Assembly: GCA_947069175.1 (NCBI GenBank) | Contig: CAMTDV010000030.1 | Location: 97,178,411 to 97,242,410 of the forward strand | Length of the DNA stretch: 64,000 nt | DNA from: Scalesia atractyloides | Taxonomy: Eukaryota; Streptophyta; Magnoliopsida; Asterales; Asteraceae | Reading direction: 5' to 3' | Shown here: positions 1-11,138 of the stretch, one piece after another | Numbering within the stretch: the stretch's first letter is position 1 | Layout of the letters: every line of letters begins with the position of its first letter | Program-made: the position numbers and the translations under genes | Notes under the pieces: generated by a model | Seen by the model: only the letters and a program-made list of their open reading frames with translations | Databases searched by the model: none | Told to the model about the DNA's origin: nothing

Positions 1-7
1 GAATGTG

Positions 8-80
8 CGTGTGACAAGAATCAAACTCGGGACGTATGCGTGTTTATTTGCACACAGTCCACTGCTGGACTGTGTGTCTA
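8..80 (-). repeat. tRNA-like module (hairpin plus T-arm), copy A
   Basis: On the minus strand the stem CACACAGTCCA, loop GCAG, stem TGGACTGTGTG forms a perfect 11-bp hairpin (about 52-77). It is followed 28 bases later by GAGTTTGATTCT (17-28), which resembles a tRNA T-arm/B box. It is the counterpart of the module at 48172-48243. It lacks a proper acceptor stem and anticodon arm, so it is not a working tRNA gene. Confidence 0.7.
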
Positions 81-527
81 ACCCGAGATATAACTTGATT
101 TAAATTAAACATATATAATACCGAAAACTTCATCTTCTTCGTTAAGCTTAACCAGAATCCATGCCCGACTGTTTTGACAAAAATAATCAGTTTCTTTAGT
201 GTGTTGTGATTAGCTACATGTGAGTTTAATAAAAACGAGAGAGATTAGGTGTAAGATATACCGAACAGAGATCCTCTGTTTCGCCGGCGAAATTCCGATG
301 ATAGCAGGTTATTCCGGCGACGTGTGTCTTGCGGCAGAGGGTGTTCAGAAAGCTTGAGGTGAGTGTGGGTGGCTTCGGTATGAGCTCTAGGTGTTCTGTT
401 TTTAGAGTAAGGCACAGAGGTGAAGGGATTCGGTTTTCCGGCGAGTTGTAGAAAATTTCCGGCGAGTGAAATTACGTCGAGAAAGGGTGTGATTGTGAGC
501 GAAAAGGTTAACAGAAGTTAGAGGGTG

Positions 528-535
528 TATTTATA
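528..535 (-). promoter_or_regulatory. TATAAATA box of family A LTR (copy A)
   Basis: The minus strand reads CCCTATAAATACACCC, a textbook plant TATA box, about 530 bp inside the LTR. The identical motif lies at 48694-48701 in the second copy. Transcription would run toward position 1, through the CCGGCG-rich leader and then the tRNA-like modules. Confidence 0.6.
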
Positions 536-800
536 GGGCAGAACATCGACGAATTTGGTCCGTTTACCGTCTTGATTCGTCGGTCAATAATTTTCCGGCG
601 GTTATGACCAAAGTCGCAGACTGGACATCGGTTATAACCGATGTTGAGGTTAATGCTTACGTTAAGTCATAGATAACCGACGATGATTGACGAAATCGTC
701 GGATTTTCCGGCGTCAGCGGATTTGGGCGCGCTGTTGTCTGGGTTTGATTTTCCAGTTTCATTATATGTATTAATTGTTTCCAAATGTTATCAAACAACA

Positions 801-886
801 CAAGTGGCGGAGTGGTTGAGCGTGTGGGAGTTAAGACTTGTGTATTTCCTGGTTGACCCGGGTTCGAAACCCGGCAGCAGCAATAT
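801..886 (+). repeat. tRNA-like module of long-variable-arm type, opposite orientation
   Basis: The plus strand has GTGGCGGAGTGGTTGAGCG (D-arm/A-box-like, as in serine or leucine tRNAs) and, about 45 bases on, a perfect T-arm, CCGGG-TTCGAAA-CCCGG, followed by CAGCAG. It matches 48966-49050 in the other element copy. It lies upstream of the TATA box and opposite to the LTR's transcription. The acceptor stem is not convincing, so this is a tRNA-derived piece. Confidence 0.65.
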
Positions 887-1064
887 ATTTTTATTTCATT
901 ATTTTTAATGAATTTTCAAATATAAATTATATATTCCAATATACTTATTAATTATGTATCATTTAAAATTTATTTGAGCATTAAATACGCAACGAAATTT
1001 TTAACTGATTGTTCGGTTAATAAACGGAGCGGGTTTGGTAAATCCGTTTTTTGACGGATGTTAC

Positions 1065-1467
1065 AACGTAGCCGTTACAGACGAAGATAAATCAATAAAC
1101 GAATTTATGATGAAGTCAAGGGATATACACGATCTGATTTGGTGGACCATGTTTCAACGATTCCTAGGTTCGACTCCGACGAAGACGACGATTCAAACGA
1201 AGAACGATTGGTTTTATTTTGATACTATGTTTTTTTGTAATTATTTTGTATCTTTATGTGACAACCTTTTTTTGTTTAAATAAAATTTGTAGTTTTTTAC
1301 GGTTTATATTTATTTATATATATATATATATATAATATGATGTGGCTTGGCCACGCCACCAAGCCACGCCCAACCGTACCCCTTTGAAATTGGCTTTTGG
1401 TCTTGGGTGCCCCATACTACACGTGTCGCGCCATGCCCCCAACCCAAGCCCCACCATAACCCACTGT
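1065..1467. other. Gene-free spacer between LTR copy A and the duplication
   Basis: No coding sequence is recognisable. A TA microsatellite lies at about 1312-1335, followed by a segment with repeated CCACGCC motifs (1340-1465). Confidence 0.6.
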
Positions 1468-1921
1468 CTAAACATGCTGCATTTTAAGTTTTCTTTATAT
1501 TATCTCTTCTCCATTTCTCTCTTTAACCATATCCAAGTGTATATGGTTCTTGTTATGTGCTTGTATTGAACCAGACACAACTCTCCATCTCCAACTCATT
1601 AAGCACCGGCCACTGGTTCAACCATCGAACCTCCGGTTAGACCTTTGGCCACGGGTCAAACTGGCCGGCCTGATGCAAAACTACTCCAACATAGCAACCA
1701 GGCCCGATACACCCCAACAAACGCCAGCCTGATCGGCTGTTCCGATCCAGTCCAGCCCTGGAAACCTTGTTAATAACGGCTAGTCAAAAGCTAGCAAAAG
1801 ACAGAAAACATCAGACAAAAAGGAGCGGGTTTTGTAACCAGCCTGTCTAAGTAACGTTGATTTTCCTATTTTAATTCACAATCCAGAAGAAACAAAAACT
1901 AAGGGCCATATTAAACATGTT

Positions 1922-2140
1922 TCATTTCCACCGATCCTTATTCAATTGTTCCGACTCTTGCCCTCCCGTAACAGGCCGCCGCCAAGACCACCTCCAACCC
2001 TCTACCCCACGTCGAGAGCTAATTGAACAATCCCTTTGAGATTCTAATCGATATAATCCGGGAAATCTAGCACTCAACGTTTCATCACCCAACCACTGGT
2101 CCTTCCAAAACGAGGTATCTTCCCCGTTACACATTTTCTT
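1922..2140 (-). mobile_element. LINE reverse-transcriptase 3-prime fragment
   Basis: The minus-strand reading contains NGEDTSFWKDQWLGDETL and WRWSWRRPVTGGQE, typical of the region after the reverse transcriptase of plant LINEs (the zinc-binding RT-associated segment). Only about 65 residues remain. The same fragment is in copy 2 at 20553-20820, so it predates the duplication. Confidence 0.7.
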
Positions 2141-2438
2141 AGATCAGTAGCTTCATCAATATTTATTGAGTTTATTCCTGAATTACTAAGGTCTTTTCCG
2201 TTATTATGTATTACATAGTGTTCCTCATAAAGTCATGATTTTGTACTATCATGGCAAGCCAAAGAAAACCCCCCTTATAAAGTACACATCAATAATCATT
2301 TCCCAAAACAAGTGTAAAAAAATCACTTCCAAACCAAATTATATAAAAACTTCGGTTTGTAAAAAAACTATAAATCAAGTTTAGAGATATCTCAGCATTC
2401 AATCTTCAATTACTAGATCAATAACAAGATACTAAATT

Positions 2439-3734
2439 TTAGCATAACAGTTGCAAGTTTGTATTCGGGTCAACGCTAAAAAAATGCCAACTTGAACCCT
2501 GAAATGCTCGAAAATAATCTTCCGAGACGGTAGAAACTTCAAACTCTTTCGTGAACTGTCGTATGGCAAGTAAATGCTTCCTCGAGTCATCCAACATTGA
2601 ACCCCGGACCACAGAGTGATGTTGCTCATATTTCTCAAAGCTGTTGCCGAACAATATGATTTTGTTCAAACTGTCATGTCGCCAGTTGGTCTTTAAAAGA
2701 TTGTCGTAGAGCTCAGCCTCACAATGTGGCATGAAAAACAGAATCGGGTTCACAACTTTTCTCATGCCTCGCTCATTAACCGAAAGAACACGACACCTTA
2801 GCTCCTCCAAGACCTTTGACTCGGTCAAGGAAATGATTGGATCAAAAACCTCTATTTCTCCAACCCAGTCGAGTTTTCTTTTCATGAGAATTGCGAGGCT
2901 AAGCTGTAAACGAGGCGATTCGAAGAATTCAATGCTACCTGTTAACTATTAAAGCGGAATTATAGAAACGAAATGAAAGAATACTGATCAAAAGAAACTA
3001 TTCATCAACAAGCTCTTATTGATCAATTCAATACAGAATCAAGAACATCATACTGATGATTACAGAAATCTAAAAGGAATTGAACTGAAACTAATTACAA
3101 AGAGAATGCCTAAAATCAAAGCCTAACCAGCTTATAACGAACTGTAACAGTCAAATGTATCAACTTTACACATCTGGTCCTTCCACTTCTATCTTTCCTC
3201 TGTTTTAAGATAAAACCTTTATACTTTCAGCTACTTCTCACTTTATACCCAAATCCTTTTAAGGTCCTTCAACAGCATTTGACTTTTGCTTATTATTGAC
3301 TTTATGTCGTTGACTTCCACTTGACTTTATCATTAAACATTATTGACTTGTGTTGATCATCAGATTTTAACCTCAATACTTAACACTACCAATACCGTAT
3401 ATCACCATGTTTAATTTGTGTTCTGATCCTGTAATTTTACGGAAGTGGTCTGACGCTTCAGAAGTACGGATTTGATCAAGAAAAACACTAAAGAATTGGG
3501 ATTTCTCGAGTTTTTCAATACAGATTTGCATCTTCTGCATTAACTGTAGTTCTCTTTCTGGGTCGTTTCAAGATCGGTAGGAGTCCAATTTGTTTGTTCT
3601 TGCTGTTGTATTGTGGTTTTCAGTTTAGGGAGTTTTCGTTTCTGATTCTTGCGACGTGGCAAAACGATTGTCCAGTCATCATCTTTTACCACTTTATGCT
3701 GGTCAGATGTCAAGGTTTCTGCAGAAGCAGCCAT
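2439..3734 (-). pseudogene. SRR1: SRR1-like gene, copy 1, broken by a frameshift and an LTR insertion
   Basis: SRR1 (SENSITIVITY TO RED LIGHT REDUCED 1) is a plant protein needed for normal phytochrome B signalling and the circadian clock. The start MAASAETL is at 3734, followed by DDDWTIVLPRRKNQKRK. One base is missing near 3557 compared with copy 2 (CTGGGTCG against CTGGGGTCG), so this reading ends at 3540. A solo LTR at 2940-3385 then splits the SRR1 domain just after the GIGSIESFESPRLQLC region. The downstream half (2439-2885) is open and keeps the normal C-terminus: the HCEAELYDNLLKTNWR block, IILFGNSFEKYE, and DSRKHLLAIRQFTKEF ending WHFFS. Splicing out the LTR cannot be excluded but would not repair the upstream frame. 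Confidence 0.85.
2940..3385 (-). mobile_element. 446-bp solo LTR inserted in SRR1 copy 1
   Basis: The insert begins TGTTAAC and ends TTAACA, and is flanked by the 5-bp direct repeat CTACC (2935-2939 and 3386-3390). Copy 2 has the uninterrupted empty site at about 21612-21622. TG...CA ends, a 5-bp duplication and the size fit a solo LTR, probably copia-type. Orientation is a guess. Confidence 0.85.
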
Positions 3735-4398
3735 TGTCTTAAGCTTACACCCCTAAATAATCAGAAACGTTTCGGTCAGACGTTGCAAATCTCAAATATG
3801 ACCACAAAAAAACAAATATAATCCCGGTGGTTACAATCAGTGGTCAATCTCCCTGAGAAGAAAAACACCAGAAGCATTATAAATGTACAAACAAATTTAC
3901 TTACCGTCCTGGTTTAAAACGTATGAAGGCACATGAGTCATGTTCATGAAGCGCGCGTCTATATACAACCAAATCAGCTCTATTTACAACCAAATAAAGC
4001 AATATTTACAACCAAAAGCTGCTTATCTATCGTTTGTTTTACATATAAACCTATTTAGCAAGTAAATAGGACTCTAACTTAAACCAATTTTGACGTACGA
4101 ACTATCAATCAAAGTGTTGTATATTCAAATCCGGGTGAGCAAATAGCTCCATATGGACGAACCCACAACCCACAATCAGTGAACAAACCGGTAAAATGGG
4201 TCAACCGTTTACCCATGCTTGAAAACCCGCCATAATATGAATCACATCAGCAACTTTCCCCATTTGCCGCTATTTGCTATCGACAACTATGGGTCATTAG
4301 TTTCTTTTATTCCCAACTCTTGTAATCTAATCTAACCAATTTAAAGATGCAAAGAGGCAACAAATAAAGAGAGATTACGAGATTTATAAAAAAGTGTG

Positions 4399-5760
4399 TT
4401 ATGTATTGTTTAACACTTTAAACACCTTGTACATGGAATTAAATCGAAGTTGAAAAACTTTATTAGCTTCTGAGAAGTTTTCAGTTGCAACTTGGATGGT
4501 ATCAAAATCAAACCGACGAAATATGTGGTTTTCACCTTGAATAGTATCAAGGTGGTACCTCAAGGATTTCAAGCTTATATTTCCATCTAGTTCAATGAAA
4601 GAAAAAAAGCTATTAGACATGGAGATGATAAAAGAATGGTAAGGCTAATACTTCTATGCTAAACAAATATTGAGGTAAACTGAACAACGAAACCTAGAAG
4701 AGAACATGATACCTGAGTTTTCGCCATTGGATGGAAAGATAAACATGGGTACCTTTTTCCCAAATATTGTGCTGCCTGCAGACTTCAGTACATTGTTGGC
4801 TTTCTCCTCTAAGGCTAGCACATACTCAAGACTGACCACAACTTGGGCCATCGTAGGACGGTGCTTCGGATGGCTATGCAAACACCGCTCTACTAGTTGA
4901 GCAAACGCTTTCAAACATTTAGAGGATATTCTCCCCCTTATATTGGAGTCAACAATTTGCTTTAGCCTACCTTCTTCAATAGAGTCTTGAGCACATCTTA
5001 CCAAACCCCATTGCTCCTCATCAAGACTTTTATCTACAGCTTTTATCCCACACAATACTTCAAATAGTATAACCCCAAAGGCAAACACATCAGATTTTCT
5101 TGTGAGCCTCCCCGTTGAAAAATAATCCGGATCTAGATATCCAAATGTGCCTTTCACCATAGTGTTCACATAAGTAGACGGCTGATTTATTGGACCTATT
5201 TTAGACAATCCAAAATCTGAAATCTTAGCCGTCCAACTGTCATCTAATAATATATTTGACGGCTTAACATCACGATGTATAACTCCATGCTTAATACCTG
5301 TACCGGTGTGAAGGTAATCTAACCCCCGAGCAGCTCCTATGCATATTTGGAGCCGTCTAGTCCAAGTTAGAGATGTTACGCGATTGTGGAGATGATCTTC
5401 AAGAGTTCCACGGGGCATATATTCGTAAACAAGAATCATCTCTTGCCCATCATGGCAATAACCAATCAACGACACCAAGTGACAGTGCCTTAGCTTAGAA
5501 AGCATCTTAACTTCCGCCCAAAATTCATGTTCTCCTTGATTGGAAGTTGAACTCAACCGCTTTGTTGCAGCTGTCATAAGAGTTGCCCCGTATGTAACGT
5601 TTCCTTTGTAAACTTTTCCAAATCCCCCACGTCCGATTACTAATGATTCGTCAAAGTTTTTTGTTGCTACCTGAATCTCGAAAAATGTAAACTGACGACA
5701 CAATTGTGGTGACTCTATGGATGAGGATGACTCAACTCCATGACTGGAAGGAAAGAACAT
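4399..5760 (-). CDS. FERONIA-like (CrRLK1L-type) kinase with a decayed second kinase start
   Basis: Predicted serine/threonine kinase of 411 residues in two exons (5760-4713 and 4586-4399; donor CAG|GTATCA, acceptor CTAG; the join keeps frame). Seen: glycine loop GRGGFG (43-48), ATP lysine in AATKRL (K67), HRDVKPSN with catalytic D164, DFGLSK (182-187), GTFGYLDPDYF and the RPTM motif, so the catalytic domain looks complete. There is no signal peptide, malectin ectodomain or membrane segment, so it is a cytosolic kinase-only relative. Exon 2 then starts a second kinase domain of cysteine-rich RLK type (FDFDTIQVATENFSEANK), but the expected glycine loop is replaced by VFQLRFNSMYKVF and a stop follows at once. 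The end of this exon is where the segmental duplication stops. Partners are unknown. Confidence 0.82.
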
Positions 5761-6065
5761 GATTATAGTCTATAGACTCTTATGATCAAAGTTATGGATA
5801 TGTAATAATAGGTGGAGAATGAAGATGGTCTTAGTAAATGTATACGCGTTTTAGGAGTGTACAGGTCAAATACTCAAACATGTTGGTTGGACTTTGGAGA
5901 CACGGTTTATAAAAAAATGATATAATTGACCGATTCTTGTATTTTCCACATTCGCTCACCGATAGTCAATGGCCACCGGAGCGAAAGTTACATGTTCCTG
6001 CTGCCAGTTTTTTACTGGCCACCACTCAAATCAAAGGTTTTGACAACTTTTGAGGTAATCTTTAG
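5761..6065. other. Upstream region of the kinase gene
   Basis: This is the 300 bases 5-prime to the kinase start. It is AT-rich, with no clear TATA box that I would defend and no coding sequence. Confidence 0.5.
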
Positions 6066-6430
6066 AATTTACGAAAATAGCCAAAACTAAGTTTGACTTA
6101 CCAAAATGCCATTTCATGCGTCTTTGGAGTGGGATGCCTCTTTAAATGTAGAGTTGACACGTGTCACAATAGGATGCATGGGATGAGTCACAGACGCATG
6201 GGATGAGTCACAGATGCATGGGATAATGGGATGAGTCACTGACGCATGGGATGAGTCACGGATGCATGGGATGAGTCACGGACGCATCACATGGATGTCA
6301 TTGAGACACGTGTCACATCTACATTTAAAAACGCATAAAGGTGTCTCGTAACCTGTGATGCGCTGCTCCAAAGACGCATGAGATGGCTATTTTCGTAAGT
6401 CAAACTTGGTTTTGGCCATTTTCGTAAATT
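6066..6430. mobile_element. Foldback MITE with an internal 20-bp tandem array
   Basis: The ends are inverted repeats: AATTTACGAAAATAGCCAAA at the left pairs with the right end at 6411-6430, and the match continues inward through CATGCGTCTTTGGA (about 65 bp). The centre holds five to six copies of a unit like GCATGGGATGAGTCACRGA (6172-6290). A target duplication is not clear; ATCTTTA occurs near both ends. Confidence 0.65.
6172..6290 (+). repeat. 20-bp tandem array (GCATGGGATGAGTCAC units)
   Basis: Five to six imperfect copies of a 20-base unit, differing at one or two positions (CAGACG, CAGATG, CGGATG). It forms the spacer between the arms of the surrounding foldback element. The core TGAGTCA resembles a bZIP site, which may be chance. 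Confidence 0.75.
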
Positions 6431-6454
6431 CCACATCTTTAAATACATTTTGTA

Positions 6455-7040
6455 TCTATCTTAAAGAAGAAAGTCGATGGCTTTTTACGTCACCGACCCT
6501 CCACCTTTCTAAAAAAGACAAAAGTCACCCCAAATATTAAAAAATGAAGCTTTTAACCCTTGCTCGGTACAAAATAATTTATCCACCCCCAACTTTACGA
6601 AAAGGCATTTTTAACCCTTGTTTCTTTTTACCAACACCTCCTATACTTTCTAAGTTTGCATTTTTTATTTCTTTGCTCTTCCTTTAGTGTTTTTACACCA
6701 AGTTTCATCACATGGAAATTTGAGTCTCTTGACTTTCAAAAGTTTTGACTTTGCCCCCTTTGTTCCTTTACTTGAAAAAATAACTTCTTATATATCGGTA
6801 TAAATTCGAGTTGATAATACTTGTCCTTACATACCAAACAGAGCATCCTTAAATATAATACATTTTCATTTTACGGTATAAATTCGAGTTACCCTGCGCT
6901 TTGTGTGTTTTCTATTTTTAAAGCTATCTTAAGCCCCTTTTGATTGTTGCACATCGGCCACAGGTCACATAACACTTGCAATAATAGGTTTGATGTATGC
7001 AATGTCCCCACGCTGCAACGCGCATGAGTCTATTTACTAG
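6455..7040 (+). mobile_element. Small Helitron-like element
   Basis: It starts TCTATCTTAAAG after an A and ends with a near-palindromic hairpin, CACGCTGCAACGCG, about 17 bases before CTAG, which is followed by T. The A|TC start, the 3-prime hairpin and CTAG|T are Helitron hallmarks. There is no Rep/helicase coding, so it is non-autonomous at 586 bp. Confidence 0.55.
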
Positions 7041-7137
7041 TTTTATCCTAAAGACAAACAACATTTAAGGTAATCTTTAAATACATTTTATCCTAAAGTC
7101 ATATATATTATAAATACATAGGATTAAGCTATATTAT

Positions 7138-7840
7138 ATATACATAGGATTAAGATCAAAGGAAAACCTTTTTATAAGTTAGGAGAACTTAGAAAACTCC
7201 GACTTCCTTCACCCTCATTTTTTCACACACGAAGATTAAAATGTTACAAATACAACTGTAAAGAAAAAAACTGAAGGGTCGTTTTCAATTTTTTTACGCC
7301 GTTGTAAAAAGCTGGTGACATAACATAAATCAGCATTTACACTATTTCTTTTTACTTTTTTTGGAAAATTGATATTTTTTAGTATTTTGATAAAAAAAAT
7401 TGAAAATACCTTTTGTAAGGCCGAGTTCTCTAAGTTATCACAACTCGTATGAATTTTCATTTTACCCTAAACCCATATAGGATTAGGATCAAGAGAAAAC
7501 CCCCTTGATATGTAACAACTTAGAGAACTTCGACTTCCCATGCGAGTTTTGCTCTCATTTTTTTCACATACGTAGTTAAAATGTTATAAATATAACTGTA
7601 GAAAAAACAAAATTTGAAGCATAGCCTTTTCACACAGGTGTAAAAAGTTGCTAACATTAGCATGAATCATCATTTACACCACCTATAAATGTTTTTTTAT
7701 GGGTGGTATAAATAAACAAAAATTATGGAAAAGTTAATTTTTAAAGATTTTTGGTAAAAAAAATGGAAAACATTTTGTAAGGTTGAGTTTTCTAAGTTTT
7801 CTCAACGCGTAAAGGTTTTTGTTTTATCATAACCATATAT
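7138..7840. repeat. Two tandem copies of a roughly 345-bp AT-rich repeat
   Basis: 7138-7475 and 7476-7840 align: both open with ATAGGATTA(A/G)GATCAA, share ACTTAGA(A/G)AAC, TTTTTTCACA and AAAATGTTA, and end with GAGTT(C/T)TCTAAGTT. About 75-80% similarity by eye. No gene. Probably a dimerised MITE. Confidence 0.6.
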
Positions 7841-8679
7841 ATATATATATGTATGTATGTATATGTAGGCAAATTATAGGAAGAAATCTCGTGTAAGTTA
7901 CAAAAACTCTGAAAATTTAATGTATATATAGATATCATGCTGCCACGTGTTACATTTTTCACTGCAACATTTACTGACACTGACACACTTTTTGTAATTG
8001 TGGAGAGAGGAGATAGAATGTGTTACATTGTTCAGTTCACATTTTTTGTAGAGTAGACTTTCATTTTCCTCCATTTGATTTGGTCGTTTAAACGGTTTTG
8101 CCTCAATCCTTTAAAAATAGCCAGATCGTTTACTATATTTTTCCGAATTTGCTCCATGGCCTTTATCCATCCATAATATCGATTAACTAGAAGGACATTT
8201 AGGTAATTTTAAGATAAAAGTTGGGCAATTTTGGTAATTTACTTGTAAAGATATTTCAATGATATATACACATATGTTTGACATATACACACTTTCTCCT
8301 CTCTCTCTCTCTCTACATATCTATCTCTCTTCTCCATCACCAACTACCACTACCACAACCCACCACCTCATCACCACCGGTCACCACCCCACCGGAACCC
8401 ACATCACTAGAACCTAACCACCACCACCATAACCATCACTTCTGGCACCACCTCACCGAAACCCGCATCCTACAACTACCACCCCTCCCCTTTCCCTAGC
8501 CACCACAGCCACCTGCTATGACCACAACCACCTACCGAAACCACCGAGCGAACCCAGAAAAATGGACGGCCAACAAGTCGCTCACACTCTCCTACGTGCC
8601 GGAAAAAGGAAGTGGTCACTTGTGGTGGCGATGGTGAGATGCTAGGGTGTTCTGGAAAAAAAGATTTAGGGATAATGGT
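7841..8679. other. Gene-free stretch with simple repeats
   Basis: A TA/TATG microsatellite lies at 7837-7864, a CT tract at 8295-8315 and a CCACCA-rich segment at 8335-8480. The His/Pro-rich reading over 8278-8499 is a product of the simple repeat. The last bases, ATGGT (8675-8679), are the target duplication of the next element. Confidence 0.55.
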
Positions 8680-11133
8680 TGTCACACCCCAACCGATGGC
8701 GGAAACATCGGAGTGAGACGAAATAGATTGCTCATTGCTCACAACGCTAATAGTGACAATAATTAATTAAAAACCGAATTTCATTTCACAAATAAATCAT
8801 TATTACAATACATGAAATTTCCAAATACAATAACAATAAGGACAAGATTTATACAACATGATTAAGCCTAAGCGTCTATATGTGTATCTAGCATCAACGC
8901 TACTTCAATTTCATAATATCGCCTTCGTCAACGTGTAACATGTTTAAAAATAAAGTCAATGCAAAAGCAAAGGTGAGTACACAAGTTTAAGTATAGCATA
9001 CGTATACGAAGAAAGTTTAACAAATCCTCATGGCAACTATGATTCTTACAAGGGAATATACAAGGCATGCAATACAACTAGTCAAACCCTTAATGCAATC
9101 ACGATGTTTTAACATGGCCTCACGAATAACATGATGGAAGGGGATGCATTACTTCCTATAGCGCTATACATGTCAAACGAAGGCTAAATTAGTTAATGAC
9201 TATAGTATCACATAAAGAATGTCCAAGATAAGCATCAAGTAATGATTCAAGTATTCATGTATATAGGATTGTATGTGTATTCCATAAAGTTTAAGTGTTG
9301 TGATTTTGTATAAGTAAACATGTTACACCCAAAAGTGTTATAAACAAAAGTGGGTCGAGTGTACTCACAAAATTGCTAAGTGTCTTTGAAATTCCGCGAT
9401 GAGTTGGTGAGTTGGAGGATGGGACATCGAGGTCACCTTAAATGACAAACGAAGGTGTATGAGTAATCGGAATCGAGATGAGAGACCCAAATTGGAGTTG
9501 GATGAACGTATATTATATGTATATATAAATATATAAGCGACATGGTGTTAGTAATAATTTCTATTTTGAATTGGTAGAAAGTATTATAGAAAAGACACCG
9601 AAATATTAAGTGAAAGAAAATAATAAACCTTTATATTTATTGCGATATAAAAATTATTTGAATTCGATAAGTTATCTTTTGTTTTTTACTTTAAGTATAA
9701 GTTTATGTACAATATAACAAAAAAAGCACATTAGATATATATATATTTATTTTCCGACGAAAGGTATGAGTGTTATATATATATTGTCGAGTGGTACAAT
9801 AGGTCTATATTTAATTTGTCAAAAGGCGTAAAAGCTAAATATATGAATTTTTGACGAAAAGTGTAGCGGATAATTATATATTTTGACGAAAATTGTAATA
9901 GATAAATATATATATTTTGACGAAAAACAGGCAGAGTTTCCCCAGTTTTTGGACGATCCCAACAACACCAAGGTGTCGATTAAATGTTTTCAAAAACTCA
10001 ACAATTTTCTCGAAACAATATAATTATATATTTACATACCCTAATTATGTTTACAAATTATATGTAGTTCGGTTACATGATTAAAACAATAAATAAATGC
10101 AAAATAATATAATTAATATAGGCGTCATTATACCGGGTCGTGTGTTGACTGAGTTTGACAGAACCAAAACTGAAACTTGAAACAAATCCAAGCGGAAACC
10201 CCTGTTGACCAGCTCTGACCGAGGACCGTCACCTGACTTGAACTAAACATGAGCCAAATCTGAACTGGAATCGAATTATACCCCGAATCAAAACGAACCA
10301 CTCTTGAACCCGCGGAACCAATCATGAGGATTTGACCCGAAAACCCGAAGCAAAACTGAAACTTGAACCATACCGGAACCAGGTTGAACCGAAATCGAGA
10401 TTGAACATACCCGAGCCCAACCTGTCACTAAACCACCCGAAACCATTAATCGAGTCTGAATAAAAATTGAATCGAAAACCACTTGAACCAAAACTGACCT
10501 GACCGACGCTAGTTGAACCTGAGTCAAAACCAGAACGGGTACAACCACCACCGCCGCTGACTGGTTTCGGCAGGCCACCGCAACGGCAGCCGCCGTTGTT
10601 TACCAGGGAGAGAGACAGAGCGAGAGGGAGAAGGGTCGGTGAGGTGAGAGTGAGGAAGAAGGAGGGGGTGTCTGGTGTGGCCGAAGGAGAAAAGTGGGGC
10701 GCTGCGAGGTCTCGCCGGCCTTCGCCGGTGCCGGTGCCAGAAAAACGGGGAAAGGGAGAGAGAAATGGAGACCGAGAGGTGGGTGAATGTGGTTGAGGGA
10801 TGAGTGTGAGTGAGGGAGAGGGTGGTTCGCCGGAGATGAGGGGCCGCGCCGGAGAGTCGCCGGAAACGGAGCCGGTTGCCAGAAATCACAGAGGAGGGGG
10901 AGAGGGCTTGCGGCTGTGTGTGTGAGTCGTGTGTGTATGTTGAGAGTTTTATAGCTAGGGTTTTAGGTAGGGTTTTGAATACAGGTTGGCCCAAATCCTG
11001 TTAATCCGGTTCTTACGTTCTGGAGCGCCCAACTACGTTTAAAACCGTCGTTTTCGCACACGAATCTCATGAAAAGTAGAAAATATTATTATTATTATTA
11101 TTATTAAATAAAATTAAAACGCGGGGCGTTACA
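8680..11133 (-). mobile_element. 2.45-kb solo-LTR-like element, family B
   Basis: Plus-strand ends are TGTCACACCCC...GGGGCGTTACA, flanked by the exact 5-bp duplication ATGGT (8675-8679, 11134-11138). Read on the minus strand, the likely sense, it starts TGTAACGCCCCG and ends GGGGTGTGACA, nearly the same termini as family A. A TATAAAA box lies at 10947-10954 (minus), followed by a G/C-rich leader with a low-complexity 156-residue reading (10524-10994) that I do not believe codes. The region 10130-10560 is full of GGTTCAAG-like motifs. There are no pol domains and no second LTR, so it is best described as a solo LTR. Confidence 0.8.
10947..10954 (-). promoter_or_regulatory. TATA box of the family B LTR
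   Basis: The minus strand reads CTATAAAACTCTCAAC about 180 bp inside the LTR, upstream of a CACACA-rich then G/C-rich leader. Its position matches the layout of families A and C. Confidence 0.5.
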
Positions 11134-11138
11134 ATGGT

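Larger units (their letters stand above)
1..1064 (-). mobile_element. Partial solo-LTR-like element, family A, cut by the window edge
   Basis: This is the same sequence as 48162-49236, end to end, with scattered differences, so it is a second copy of the LTR at 46749-49236. Read on the minus strand it begins TGTAACATCCGTC at 1064, has a TATAAATA box near 530 and runs off the window. The left end and target duplication cannot be seen; the bases right of it are ACGTA. No pol or gag coding is present. It includes a G/C-rich stretch rich in CCGGCG (about 260-480) that matches 48440-48640 in the other copy and probably forms the transcribed leader. It could be one end of a full element extending left rather than a solo LTR. 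Confidence 0.8.
1468..4422. repeat. Segmental duplication, copy 1 (partner 20300-22672)
   Basis: This block aligns nearly base for base with 20300-22672 in direct orientation, 18.8 kb apart. It holds a LINE fragment, the SRR1 locus and SRR1 upstream DNA, and ends inside the last codons of the kinase gene. Copy 1 is longer: it has about 150 extra bases near 1625-1780 and a 446-bp LTR inside SRR1, both absent from copy 2. The wax synthase and kinase genes lie between the copies. Confidence 0.9.

Noticed and set aside
2940..3385. A spliced intron of SRR1
   Set aside because: The segment has TG...CA ends and a 5-bp direct repeat, lacks GT/AG at its borders and is absent from copy 2, so an LTR insertion explains it better.
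8278..8742. Two readings around the CCACCA and CT tracts
   Set aside because: Simple-repeat artefacts; no splice or domain support.
10524..10994. Minus-strand reading of 156 residues in the family B LTR
   Set aside because: Ser/Pro/His/Arg low-complexity reading over a G/C-rich leader, with no domain and inside a repeat.
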